Part shown: positions 49,425 to 61,358 of the stretch, piece after piece
How positions within the stretch are numbered: position 1 is the first letter of the stretch
Layout: every line of letters starts with the position of its first letter
Assembly (NCBI GenBank): GCA_030770535.1
Contig: JASVEC010000007.1
Location: forward strand, 558,001 to 622,000
Source of the DNA: Batkoa obscura
Taxonomy: Eukaryota > Entomophthoromycota > Entomophthoromycetes > Entomophthorales > Batkoaceae
Reading direction: 5' to 3'
Length of the DNA: 64,000 bases
Notes under the pieces: model-generated
What the model saw: the letters and a program-made list of their open reading frames with translations, nothing else
The model's database searches: none
What the model was told of the DNA's origin: nothing
Translations under genes and position numbers: made by a program

Positions 49425-49475
49425 AATTAAAAATTAAAAATTAAAAATTAAAAATTAAAAATTAAAAATTAAAAA
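49425..49475. repeat. (TTAAAAA)n microsatellite
   Basis: Seven or so 7-bp units just upstream of the small membrane protein gene. Confidence 0.85.
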
Positions 49476-49505
49476 TATTGTTTATGTTTCATAGCTACTT
49501 AATCA

Positions 49506-49513
49506 TGACGTCA
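49506..49513. promoter_or_regulatory. Candidate CRE/ATF site TGACGTCA
   Basis: A perfect palindromic TGACGTCA lies 115 bp upstream of the small membrane protein start. GC-containing 8-mers are rare in this DNA, but one chance hit in the window would not be surprising. Confidence 0.3.
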
Positions 49514-49997
49514 CTTGAGCGAAATAAATTAGTTGAAACTTACTTTTTAAATAAATTGATAAAAGGAGTTGATGCTTGAATGTGGTTTATTAATAAAATA
49601 TTTAAAAGATAAAAGATGACTTAATAATGAGTTAAGTTAGTTTATTAACATTTTATTTTTATTGTTAAAAAATCCCATTTTGTATCTGAAAATTGATTGA
49701 TTTGTATCCCGTTTCATTCTATAAACTAGGAAAATAGTCAAAAAAAAACTTTGCAACTCTTTTTAGATAATTATTATATGAATTCAATACTTGACTTTAT
49801 AACAAAAGAAAGGAATACATTTCTTATAATAAATAAGTATGAAAAATATTCAAGTGTAAAGGTAAACTCCTTTATATTCTTGCTTATTTGTTTAAGTCAC
49901 TTACCAGTGGAATTAAATAGTGATATTATAAGGAGAACTTTTAATTTATTGGTGTTAGAAAAAGCAATTGATTAAGTAGAATAAGAAAATAAATAAT

Positions 49998-50579
49998 TTA
50001 ATTTGGTACTATTTTTGTCATCAAATCCTGTGTGGAAATTGGTCTTTTACTCCTAATTATTGTATGTAATGGACTATCGTCTGCCGTTCTAAATTTAATT
50101 ATTAACATGAATCCAGAATATAATGAAGATTTAAAGCTCTCGGTACTTACCTTTGTATTTCAGCCATCAATTTGATTAAAGTTTCTTTTTTTAAAGTAAT
50201 ATTTTCATCTAACCAGTTTTTTATTTTTTTTAATTGCTTAATACTTTTTTCAATTTCTTCACCTTGTTTTTTATTTCCTTTATGATCAATAGCGAGCAAA
50301 TCCCAATGTTCTGATGGTATTGAGGATTCGATATTCGATTGTATCTTTGTTATTCTTGATTTCATTTCGGTTTGATAATCATAGTAAATGGATTCTATAT
50401 TTTTTGATATGCTAAAAGTAATCATATTAGTTATTTAAAAGCTTTTTTTAGAGATGTTGATTTATTTACTTTTCTTCTTTAGAATACATCGTTTGTATAT
50501 TTTTCATACTTAATATACTTCGTAATTGAGCTGATAAGATATAATTACTTAATAATGTTTTAGGCGTTGTTTCCGTCAT
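49998..50579 (-). CDS. Unrecognised 153-aa coiled-coil-like protein
   Basis: Exons in transcript order: 50579-50470, 50411-50151, 50088-49998; phases close. It begins MTETTPKTLLSNYILSAQLR. The middle is charged and helical (SKNIESIYYDYQTEMKSRIT, EEIEKSIKQLKKIKNWLDEN), consistent with a coiled coil of about residues 35-115, and includes a PSEHWDLLAIDHKGN turn. There is no signal peptide or membrane segment. Family not recognised; the size and layout would fit a small subunit of a larger complex, which is inference. Its start and the RRN3 start face apart, 163-232 bp from each other. Confidence 0.65.
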
Positions 50580-50811
50580 TATGTGTTATATACAAGTGAA
50601 AGGGTTTTTAGATTAAAAAATAGTAAGAATAAAAATTTCCAAAATATTGGGAATCAGCAATCCACCAATTAAATTGAGTCCATTTCAATTCCATTTTAAC
50701 CAATAAAATTTCACAGTTTTAATTTTGGTAAATTTTTATTAAATGAAAGAATTATTAGTTTCAAATAGTTGTTTTTTTTTTAATATAAAAAAACATTTTA
50801 GAATTATAAAA

Positions 50812-51727
50812 ATGGCCAATTTAAATCAAGAAATGATAGATATGGAAAGTAGGATAGATGAATCTACTTATAAGTTTATGGCTAGTTTTATCTTAGGAGC
50901 TATTCGAGAAAATGATATGGTGAGCCTTCACATATACTGTTTTCAATAATTGTAACTAACCTCTCTAATTGTAGGGCAAAGTCAAAGCGTATAACGAATT
51001 AATTTCCGAATTTGAAGATACATCTTCAAGAGTGGATTATAAAAAAATATTATTATGGATCCAAGTATTAAATCAACATGTATCTATATTAAATAATCAA
51101 AATCATTTATTAATTGAAAAAATATTAAGTTTAAAATGGTATTTACAACCCCAATTTTTTGTTAATAATTTTTATTCATTAATTAAAAATATTATCACTT
51201 ATCATTCCTCTTTTATTGAACCAGCAATTCAAATTACAGTTAAATTATTTTTGAAAGGTAATAGAATTTCTATTCTGAAAAATTATTTTTTATGCTAATT
51301 TCCATTTTCATTTTTATATTAGAATTAGGCAATGGCATTATTGATAATCAACAAGCTAATGAAAGAATTCATTATTTATTACATGAATTATTAACTTTAG
51401 TACCGACTGCACCTACCTTTTTATTTGATTATTTAGTATTATGTTTTCCAAGAAAAAGACAATCTATAATACAACAAAAATTATTTTGTGAAAATTTAAT
51501 CAAAGTAATTAATTATGCTCCTTACCTTACAGGACAAATTTTAGGTTTAATGATTGAAAGAATTTTAAAAATTGATGTAAGTATTTATTATTATATATTA
51601 ATACAGTTGATTTAATATTTTATTTAGGTTGAAGTTCAAGTAGAAATTGAAGAATTACAATTACAAGAAAATAATCCATCTGAAGTTATATTTGAAATGG
51701 ACATGAATGATATGAAACCAATCGAAG

Positions 51728-51769
<42 letters not shown>

Positions 51770-53023
51770 TTAATATTAATATTAATAACGAAGAAGATAA
51801 TAGTGATATTGAATCAGATGAAGAAATAGTTGCAAGTGAAATTAATATAAATGAATTAGTAGAAAAATTAGATATTATGTTAGAAATATTATTTTTATAT
51901 TTAAGTGAAATAGATTATACAACCACACATGGACATATAATATATACATTAATATTAACTAGCTTTGATAAACTAATATTAAAAACGTTTAAATCGAGAT
52001 ATACTCAATTTATAGTATTTTATTTATGTTCTAAAAATAAACAATTCGCGGATAATTTTCTTGGGGATTTATTTAAATCTTTATTTTCAGAACAAATACC
52101 TCAAGTTACTCGTATAGCTTCAGCAGCTTATATAGGTTCTTTTATTGCTAGAGCTAAATTTTGTGAAGATAGTTATGTTTGTACAACAACTCAAATGTTA
52201 ACTGAATGGTTAACTTGGCATTTAGAAGCCCAAGGTCCAAATGCTACTTTAGATCCTAATAGACATGCTATTTTTTATGCTGCTACTCAAGCTGCTCTTT
52301 ATATCTTTTGTTTTCGTTGGAAATTATTTATATTAAATGAAACTATAGATTCTACGGAGAGATGGCATCCTGCTGTTACTGTATTAAGACATATTATTAA
52401 TTCAAAATTAAATCCATTAAAGGTAAGTTTTAATATCATGTTAATGTTAATATTATAATAGTTATTAATTATTATTAATTAATTAGGTATGTAATGAAAT
52501 TGTAGTAGAACAATTTAGTAATTTAAGTCATCAATTAAATTTTATGTATTGTTATCCAATTATTGAAAATAATCGAAAATTATATTTGCCAATTAATTTA
52601 CAAGGAACTATTGATAAAGAAGGTTTCTTTCCATTTGATCCATTTAAATTAACAAAAAGTAAAAGATTTATATTACCTTTATATGTAGAATGGGAATCTT
52701 TAATTGAAGATAAAGATTATAATCAAATAAATAATAATAACAATATTAATCTTAATAATATTAATATTAATATTAATATTAATAATATTAGTAATGGAAT
52801 AGAAGATGAAGACAGTTTTAATGTTGGATCAATACCTTCTCCATTAGTATTAAAAGCAATAACTGAACCTAAACAAGTGAAACAAAAAAATAATTTTAAC
52901 AAATCATCATCTCAATTAAAAAATTTTGCTTTTTCTTTAGAAGATGATGATTTTGATTTAAGTTCTTCAATGATGGCTATTTCTCTTTCCCCAAATATTT
53001 TGCCAAAGAAATCAAAAAAATAA
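50812..53023 (+). CDS. RRN3: RNA polymerase I initiation factor RRN3 (TIF-IA)
   Basis: Five exons: 50812-50919, 50975-51257, 51323-51576, 51628-52422 and 52487-53023, 658 aa. RRN3 bridges RNA polymerase I and the promoter-bound core factor. It is recognised from the HEAT-type helical body and the conserved middle block: FDKLILKTFKSRYTQFIVFY, VTRIASAAYIGSFIARAKFC, TQMLTEWLTWHLEAQGPNAT, HAIFYAATQAALYIFCFRWK, and HQLNFMYCYPIIENNRKLYL. An acidic loop with a pure Asn run (about residues 240-265) precedes the middle block, in the place where yeast Rrn3 has an acidic serine-rich loop. A second Asn/Ile run lies near 565. An upstream in-frame ATG at 50743 would add 23 residues; I prefer 50812 (MANLNQEMIDMESR) because its context is better and the extra stretch is Phe/Lys-rich. 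It converges on VPS15 with 173 bp between stops. Confidence 0.9.
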
Positions 53024-53196
53024 TTTCATTCTTTATTATTATTTAAACTTTATTCAATTGAGTTTTTTTGTGCTTATATAAATATAGATAGCTTTTGTTT
53101 TTGTCATTATTATTATTTAAATATATTTATTATTTATTTTTATTTATTTTATTATTATTATTTATTATTTATTATTTACTATTTACTATTTTTATT

Positions 53197-56100
53197 TTAT
53201 AAAAATAATTTAATAGTACCTTGTCTATCTGCAGAGATAAGATAATGTTTTGGATATTTAATAACTAATAAATTTAATATAGCATCCAAATGAGAAAAAA
53301 TAGTATTATGATTATGACCTAATAAAATATTTTTAGTATCTACTTTTTGATATTTAATATTAGCTTCATAAATAATATCTACATTATCATGTTGAATTAA
53401 TTTATATTCCCAATTAATTGCTTTTGGAAATATTGGTTTACTTTTTTCAATTAAATTAAAATTAATTAATCTTATTTTTTTATCATTACCACTAATTATT
53501 AATTTATTTAAATTAATTAAATAACTTGTTAATATTTGATAATTTAATTGTTGATTAAAATTAACTGCATTAGCTAATTTTAATTTATTTACTGAATTTA
53601 ATAATAATTCTTCTTCATCTTCCATCTTATTAGGTTTTAATCCAATTTCTGATAATTGATGAACTGAAGGTGAACAAGCCATAATTACCATTTTACATTC
53701 TTGATTAGAAATATCCCATAATGATATATCGTTATTTTTACCAGCTAATATCCAAATTTGTTGATTTTTATAATAAATTAATTTTTTTATACTTAATTTC
53801 GATGGATGATTAAATGATTCATTTTTTAAATAAATTAAATATCTTAAATCAAATAAATCTATCATTCCTTTATCACTACCTACTAATAACCAGTTATTAC
53901 TAGGGTTAATTAATATACTAGTAATATTTCCTATTATAATAAAATTAATATTAGTATTAATAAATACATTAATAAATACATTAATAAATACATTATTGTT
54001 ATATAATTATTATTATTAAATACTTACCGTGATTTAATGGGATTTTTAATTTATAAATTACTTTATTTAAATTTAAATCAAATCCAAAAATATGACTAAA
54101 ATTAGTAGCCATAATTAATACATTTTGTTTCATATCAATACCACCAATATGTTGCATACAAACCACTCGTTCATTATTTTTTAATTTAATTCCTAATATT
54201 CCATAACATTTACTATATTTTCCTGTTTCCAATTCCCCTTTCTTTTCTTTATTAAATATTACTTCAATTCTATTAATTAATTAATTAATTAATTTATTAA
54301 TATTATTAATATTATTATTTATTTATTATGAAATTAATTTACTTTAATATATGAACATCTCCTTTATCATTAGCAGCAGCTACACAATATGAATTATTTA
54401 AAAAGGTTAAACATTTAACTCTACCACCTAAATCAATTATTATTATTATTATAAAAATTATAAAAATAAAAATTATAAAGTTACCTAAATAAAAATAAGT
54501 TAATCTAGATCTATTTGATATTTTTTGATGAATTCTATTAATATCCCAAATTTTAATAGCTCCATCATCTGAACCAGTAACAAATAATTTATGATCTGGT
54601 GATGCCTGTAATGAATTAATAGCTGCTGTATGTTCATTTAAATTAGCTACAACAACACCTAATTAAAATATAATAGTTATTATTATTATTATTATTACTA
54701 TTATTATTATATAATAATTATATGTAATAAATTTACCTTCAGGTTCCCAATCTTGATTTGTATTAATAGATTGATTACAATTATTATTAATAGGTTGAAT
54801 AATTGGACCAAAGATAGATTGATTTGGTGGAAACATTTCTTTACCTTTTTTTTGTAATAATCTTTGTAAACCTAAATTAGGTAATATTAATGTTTCATTT
54901 TCATGTTCATGTGGGTTTAATTTTAGATTAATTTCATTTAAATTAATTGAAATTATTGGAAAATTAAAATTATCATATGTATCCATTTGTAATGTTCTCG
55001 CAAATACTAAAGTAGATGATGTACTTAAACTGGGATTCACTTTATTTTGAAATGTTGGTGAATTTGTTAGTGCTCCTTCTCTTAAATTGAGTTCATTTTC
55101 ATTTAATCTTAACATTTCTTTACTATCACTTATCAATGACATTGTTTTATTATTTCTTTTATTAAATAATCGATTATTATTATTATTTTTATTATACTCC
55201 TGTTGTTCCAATGGAGAAAAAAAATCAGTTCTAACTTTAACTTGTAAACTCATTAAATGAATAGTCGATTCATTATACCAATAATTATTATTAGAAAAAG
55301 ACCTTGGTTTCATTCTTGAAGAATCAAATTGACTAGCTAATTTTAAAAAATATTCTTTCATTGCACTTAACATTTGAAAATTAAAATTTGTTAAATGAAA
55401 TTTTTTAATTAATTGTTGATATGTTTGTTGATCTCGTATTGGATATTTTTCTAAATTAAAATTATTAAGTCCTACACTTTCAATAATTTTCCATACACCT
55501 GGTGTTGCCATACTTAAACTTAACATTTCTTCATACATTTTTCGAGTTATCTATTATAAATTAATTAATTAAAAATTATTATACTATTTTATATATTATA
55601 TTAATAATATACTTACAGGTTCAGCTAAAGCTTGACTTAATTCAATAATTGAATGTTCTAATAATGGCGGATATTTAATAAAAGGCTGAATGGTTGGATT
55701 TAATACACATAATTTATCTACATCTGGTAATAATTCAGAAGCAGTTGAAGTAAAAGCAATTGCAGCTAATAAATATAAGATTATTAATTATTAATTGTAT
55801 AATTATATAATTAGTTATATTATTATCATTATTAATTACCATATCTAATCCAAACATTAGGATGACCTAATAAAGGCGAAATAATATGAATTAAATCCCA
55901 TAATGTAATTTTAGAAAATAATTTTCTTTGACATAATAATGTTAATGAAGTTAATACTTTTTCAACTACAAATTCTTCAGAATCTATAATAAGATAAAAT
56001 TAAACTAAATTAAAATATACAAAATTAAAAATTAAAATTACCAGTAATAGCTTGAATCATTAATGGTAAGATATATTCTTCTAAAGATCTACCACCAACA

Positions 56101-58199
56101 TATTGTCCAACCTCAACAATATTTTCAAAAAAAGAACAGCGTAACAACCAATCTTTATCATTTAAATAAGTAATCATATGAGATAATAAGGAATCATTTG
56201 ATTTTTGTAATCCAAACACTTTACATAATCTTAATATATTACTTAATAATGCTCTTTTAACTGAAGAATCTGAATCAATTAATAAAGTAATAACTAAATC
56301 TAATAAGGGATTATGTAAATCTAATAAATTGATATCTAAACTTGTTTTATTTTCCATACTTTTCCCTAATTGATAAAAATGAATAGCAATTTCAGCTAAA
56401 CTGGCCATATTTTTTGCTAATGAGTATCTCACTATTATTTCTTTATCTTGTGTTAATTTTTTTAATGGATTAAATAAATATTCTGTAAATAACAAGGTAT
56501 TAATGGGTGTTATTTTATGAACTGTTAATAATAAATTAGTCATTGTTTGAATGGCATGACTTCTTATAATACTATCTTTATCATATAATAAAGAGACTAA
56601 ATATGGCAACAATCGGTCCAATTTCATTTCATCATTTAAATGTCGCCCAATACTAAACATCATATCAATAGCTAACCTTTTTTTACTACTATAAACACAA
56701 TTTTTGACTGAACTAGTTAATACACTTAATAATAATAAAGCTCCTTCTTCTATTTTAATATATATATGCCAGTATTAAATATTAACTATTTATATTATGA
56801 TTTAATAATTACCTCTTTTTAAATTAACTTCTGGATTATCAATATCATTATTAAAATCAAATATTGCTGATATTTGATTATAATCTGAATACAATTTAAA
56901 TATTCTAAAATCCGTTTGTAATTCAATATTATCCAACTCATGATTAGGATAGGGATCTACAATGGAACATAAATAAGGATGTAAAAAATCATAAAAATAA
57001 CTTGGAAATGCTTTATCTTTCCTAAAATTAAATTATTAATAAATATTAGTTAAATTATTAATAAATATTAATTAATTATTAATAATAATGATACTAAATG
57101 ATAACTTACCAAATAATTAAATATTCTTTAGCTGATAATCTTTTTTCTGGTTCTAGTTGAATCATACTTTCTACCATGTTACGAATTTCTGGACATTCAA
57201 TTTGATTAATAGTGTGACTTGGATCATAATCACCTCTTTTATATGACAGTAATTGGGATAATAAAAACAAAGGTGTAGATTCCGTAAACAATTCAGCAAT
57301 AACACAACCTAAGGAAAAGATATCCATTTCACTGGTCAATTTGTTACTTGTAATTTTATTATTGGGTTTATAAAACCTTTCAGGGGCAATCGAACAACTT
57401 CGTTTGCCTAATGGATCAAAAAAGAATAAAAAATCACTTGGATTATCTAAAGGTAAATAAACGGGTTTAAAAGGTGCAAAATCACTTAAAAAGGCAAAGT
57501 TCCAGGAAGTTAATAAGATGTTTTCAATTTTTATATCGCCGTGATATACCTAGAAAGAGTCTTTTTAGTACTTTATATTGTTATTGTTTTTAATGTTATT
57601 TACTTCTCTTTCATGAGCTTCAGATAAACCTTTTAATAAATGAAACGTTATCAATTTTTTTTCTATCAAATTTAAGAATGGTCTTGTACTAAAAAATGGC
57701 TTTCAATTATAATTTTGTAACATAATACAATATTGTTACCTAATCCTATCATACAGTGAGTAATAAAAATATTGTCTAACTACATAAACAGCTTTAAAAG
57801 TTTCTAATTGCCATTGATAAGGAAATACATTGTTAATGTTTTTTAACTTATCATATTGTTCTAAATAAATAAAAACCAACATTAATTCTCCTCAATTCCA
57901 ATAATTCCTTAAATTATCCATTACCTTTTAATTCAATCACATGTTTTTGAAACTGATATTTATCATCCGTCGGTTTTACCATAATCTTAATAACTACTGC
58001 TCCACTCTTGCTTCCACCTTTAACAGTTTTAATAAAACGGGCATTGCCTAAACTTGATTGAATTTCAACAATTGATTTTTAAACATTATCAAATAAAAAT
58101 TTACCTTTTTTTATAACTTAAACCTTCTAATTCTTCAATATAAGTATCAATACCGGCTGCATTTGTGGTGGGTATTCGTCCGCTTAAATTATTGCCCAT
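53197..58199 (-). CDS. VPS15: VPS15 / PI3-kinase regulatory subunit 4
   Basis: Fourteen exons in transcript order: 58199-58105, 58052-57925, 57860-57740, 57688-57604, 57549-57110, 57021-56813, 56749-56042, 55983-55840, 55765-55617, 55550-54737, 54658-54485, 54427-54343, 54269-54028, 53930-53197; 1375 aa. VPS15 scaffolds the Vps34 PI3-kinase on endosomes and autophagic membranes. N-terminal MGNN fits N-myristoylation. The atypical kinase domain shows SLGNARFIKTVKGG, VYHGDIKIENILLTSWNFAF and SDFAPFKPVY in place of DFG, then SCSIAPERFYKP and DIFSLGCVIAELF. A HEAT region follows (for example LPYLVSLLYDKDSIIRSHAI, SDDELLS-type repeats near 56200), then an Asn-rich linker, then WD40 repeats (HTAAINSLQASPDHKLFVTG, DDGAIKIWD, SADRQGTIKLFL at the end). 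Length matches the family. Several exon junctions fall inside WD repeats. Confidence 0.95.
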
Positions 58200-58256
58200 G
58201 ATAGATTGTGAATTGAAATTAGTTGCTTTTTTTTAGTTTTGCTTTGTTGAATTGTT

Positions 58257-58265
58257 TTTTATATA
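58257..58265 (-). promoter_or_regulatory. TATA-like element of VPS15
   Basis: TATATAAAA on the minus strand about 60 bp upstream of the ATG at 58199. Confidence 0.4.
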
Positions 58266-59293
58266 CAAAAAAGCAGTCGCGTTAAGATTTTTTTTTTTAA
58301 TTTTATGGCAAATTGAAATTTGCATTTTTATGTTGAAATTTAAGGTTTAGAATTCTAAATTTAAACAAAATTCAAAATAAAAATACTGTAATATTTTAGG
58401 GGAAACCTCGAAGGAGGGGCATTTTCTGATTATAGTTTTTTTATCATAATATTTAATTGTGTAATTTTCTTGTTATTATAATTTAATTATTACCTAATCT
58501 TAATTCACATTTAAAATAAATCGTATGGAATTGGGTTATTTCAATAGTACTACCAATTAACAACTTATAAACAAACAAAAATACCTAATAATAAAAATTC
58601 CAAAACAATTAAGATTAGAAAAAAGAGTGGAAAATTTGTGTATAATATAATGTGCCAATCATTATGTGATAAATAAAAGGGATTTAATGAAAAAAGTATA
58701 ATTAAGCACCATTGTATAATATTAAATATAATAATAGGCTTATTGACTTATTTAAGCTGGTCATATCTGTTTATAGCTTGGTCAGCTATTAGTTTTATTA
58801 GCTTGAATTAGTTTTTATTAGCTTGAATTAGTTTTTATTATAAATAAATACATATAATGTTATTAATATGTTTTTAAAATTAAGATTTTTAGTATTAATA
58901 AAAAATAAGGCTAATGATAAATAAAAGCTCTAATACAAATATAAGCATTTTTGTTTTTGCTTATTTTTTTAAAAACTTAAAAGTATTATAACTTTTAATT
59001 TTGTAGGCTTATATTTTAAAAAAATTATCATTAAATGCTTTATTATTATTATTGTTATTAAAATTATTTAACATAGTTTTAAATGAGCTATTTAATAATA
59101 TTTTTAGTTTATTTAATATTTATTCAAAATACATTAGTATTAAAAAAAGCAAAAAAAAACTGTTATTATTTATAAGATAAAATAAAAATAAAAGCAAAAA
59201 CATAATTTTAATAATTTTAAAAGTAATTAAAAAAATATTAAAAATACTATTAAACAATAATAAGTAAAAAACTTATAAAAAATGTATATACTT
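58266..59293. other. Gene-free AT-rich region
   Basis: No convincing frames. A short tandem duplication of TTAGCTTGAATTAGTTTTTA occurs at about 58798-58840. The rest is AT-rich with homopolymer runs. Confidence 0.5.
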
Positions 59294-59477
59294 TGTGAAA
59301 AGTTGATACTCAGTGGTCGAAGTTAAAAGCTACTCTTGCTTAATTAACTTGCCTTGAGTCGAACGGCCTTAGTTTATGTAACTAAGATAGACTTAACTTA
59401 ATAGAAATAGTATGTAATAAGCTACGAATTATGTAAAACAAATACAATGGAAGATACTACTGGAAAATCTATGTAAG

Positions 59478-59666
59478 ATGTTGTCAGAAAGACTTAGTGA
59501 CTTTATTAATGATACGTTATCAGGGAGTAATCCAATTAAAAAATCTCGAGTTATCATGTTGAAGAATCTCTTTTATATTCCAACTGAGTGGCTATATATA
59601 AGGAACATTATAGCAGTTATTCCTTATTATAGTTGGCAAGTATGGACATTAAAACGTGGACAATAA
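59478..59666 (+). CDS. Conserved short frame in the X arm of copy 3
   Basis: 62 codons, MLSERLSDFINDTLSGSNPI .. SRVIMLKNLFY .. WLYIRNIIAVIPYYSWQVWT .. LKRGQ, TAA. It is closely related to the frame at 44598-44795 on the other strand. The first ~36 residues come from the part shared by X and Y arms; the WLYIRNII end is X-specific. Function unknown. Confidence 0.3.
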   Translation: MLSERLSDFINDTLSGSNPIKKSRVIMLKNLFYIPTEWLYIRNIIAVIPYYSWQVWTLKRGQ

Positions 59667-59710
59667 GTTCTTCATGATTAGACGGTAGGAATTCTCACAG
59701 CAAATCTATA

Positions 59711-59810
59711 TGGGGATGTTTTTTTTGGTTTCATTACTTTTTCCATTTTTTAAGCACATTTGAGCAGAAAGGTTGTTAGTAAAATTCTTAAACAAAAAAA
59801 TACATCCCCA
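59711..59810 (-). mobile_element. TGGGG-family MITE nested in copy 3
   Basis: 100 bp, with TA at 59709-59710 and 59811-59812. Removing the element and one TA restores CAAATCTATATAAGGAAC, exactly the sequence found uninterrupted in the X arm of copy 2. This proves both the element ends and the TA target duplication. Confidence 0.92.
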
Positions 59811-60778
59811 TATAAGGAACTCTGAATTGATTATCATACTATAATCAATCCTAGAGCTAATGAACCGATATTTTACAACTTATAATTAATTTTTAATAAT
59901 AATTATTATAATAATATTAAAACTAAATTTATAACTATACCAGTTGAATATTTTTTGATTTTTATTTAATTAAATTTATTTAAAATAACTATTTATAATA
60001 TTAATAAACATATTAAAACTGTTAATAATAATTGAATTAATATTTTTTTATAAATATTTAACTTAAATAGCTTTAATTATAAATATAATCATAGCTTTAT
60101 ATATAAATAAAAAAGCTTATTAATATTTAAAAAATAATTATTTATATTTCGTAGTAAATTTGTATTCATATTTGACTTTTATATTTATAAAATATTATAT
60201 AGTAAAAAAAAGAAAAAAATTCATTTCATTAAATTTAAAAATATTTAATATAATATTGACTAAAGCTATTATATTAAAAAAATATACAAAGATGTATTTT
60301 TTTATTTAATAATTGTGAAATATTGCTTTATTTAGCTCTCGGATTGATTGTGGCACAACAATCACTTAAGTTGTTGTGTTCTCAAGTTCAAACACAATCA
60401 AGTCAGAGCCCCTTATTTTGATTTGTTGCAAGAATTTATAACTTCATATTGCAAAGAATATTATCCTCTCGTTTTGATATCCATACTTATTGGAGTATAA
60501 AAGAGATTCTTCAACATGATAACTCGAGATTTTTTAATTGGATTACTCCCTGATAACGTATCATTAATAAAGTCACTAAGTCTTTCTGACAACATCTTAC
60601 ATAGATTTTCCAGTAGTATCTTCCATTGTATTTGTTTTACATAATTCGTAGCTTATTACATACTATTTCTATTAAGTTAAGTCTATCTTAGTTACATAAA
60701 CTAAGGCCGTTCGACTCAAGGCAAGTTAATTAAGCAAGAGTAGCTTTTAACTTCGACCACTGAGTATCAACTTTCACA

Positions 60779-60858
60779 TAATTTTGTTAATAATTTTTCT
60801 GCTTAAATGGCACTTAAAAAATAAAAACAGTGATAAAACTAAAAAAACATTTTTATAT
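60779..60858 (+). mobile_element. Partial, decayed TGGGG-family MITE
   Basis: Right part of the family (AATTTTGTTAATAATTTTTC, then a CACTTAAAAAAT core and an AAAACATTTTTATA end) begins exactly where the right arm of copy 3 ends. The missing left part may lie left of copy 3 (near 59270-59293), so copy 3 may have inserted into this MITE. Confidence 0.5.
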
Positions 60859-61358
60859 TTATATAAATGAAAGTATAACTTAATAATTTATAAAATTTAC
60901 TTAATAATGTAAGTAATTAAAAAAAAGATCAGCTAAAAAATATGCTAATTGTTAATGCTTTATTAATATTTAAATTAAAGCATATAAGCTATTATAATTA
61001 TATTAAAATGATAAAAATAAGTATTTTTGCTTTTTTGTTTTTTTGGAAACTTGAAAATAAAAGCTTTAACTTTTTTTTATAAGATTTTATCTTTAATTAT
61101 TGATCTTAAAATTTACTTAAATAATAATAAAAAACAAAACATATTATATTATTTTTAAATGTTTAAAAAATCAAAAGGTTAAAAAAATAAAATAGTTCAG
61201 TTATATGGTTTTAAAAAAATATTTACTAATTTATTTTATTAAATAATATAAATATTAATAATAATAGATGTAATTGCATATTTTATTTTACAATATAATA
61301 AAAACTAAATAAAAAAATAAGTCAACTTCTATTTTTAAAATAGTAAAAACTAATATAT
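60859..61358. other. AT-rich spacer between repeat copies
   Basis: Nothing recognised; extremely AT-rich. Confidence 0.5.

Larger units (their letters stand above)
49392..49997. other. Intergenic stretch with an unconvincing open frame
   Basis: It lies between two minus-strand genes and contains the 7-bp microsatellite and the TGACGTCA site. On the plus strand an open frame 49778-49975 (MNSILDFITKERNTFLII.., 65 codons) has mixed composition and could be a terminal exon, preceded by a TTTTTAG acceptor-like string at 49761-49767. I could not connect it to an upstream exon, so it is left as uncertain. Confidence 0.35.
59294..60778. mobile_element. Long-inverted-arm element, copy 3 (X arm left, Y arm right)
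   Basis: Left arm 59294-59877 (+, type X, enlarged by a 100-bp MITE insertion), right arm 60314-60778 (-, type Y, 465 bp). The outer ~290 bp of the arms are nearly identical in inverted orientation (for example both read GTGGTCGAAGTTAAAAGC and CAATGGAAGATACTACTGG, spellings not shared with other copies), so the arms of this copy have been homogenised or inserted recently. The AT-rich core is 59878-60313. Inner ends again read TTTTACA / TGTGAAATATTGC. It is the youngest-looking member here. Confidence 0.7.

Noticed and set aside
49506-49513. Firm assignment of TGACGTCA as a functional CRE/ATF site
   Set aside because: Only one site, and a chance occurrence in 64 kb is plausible; reported only as a candidate.
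49778-49975. Possible small gene or last exon on the plus strand
   Set aside because: Composition is mixed and an acceptor-like string precedes it, but I could not find an upstream exon or a family, so it is not called as a gene.
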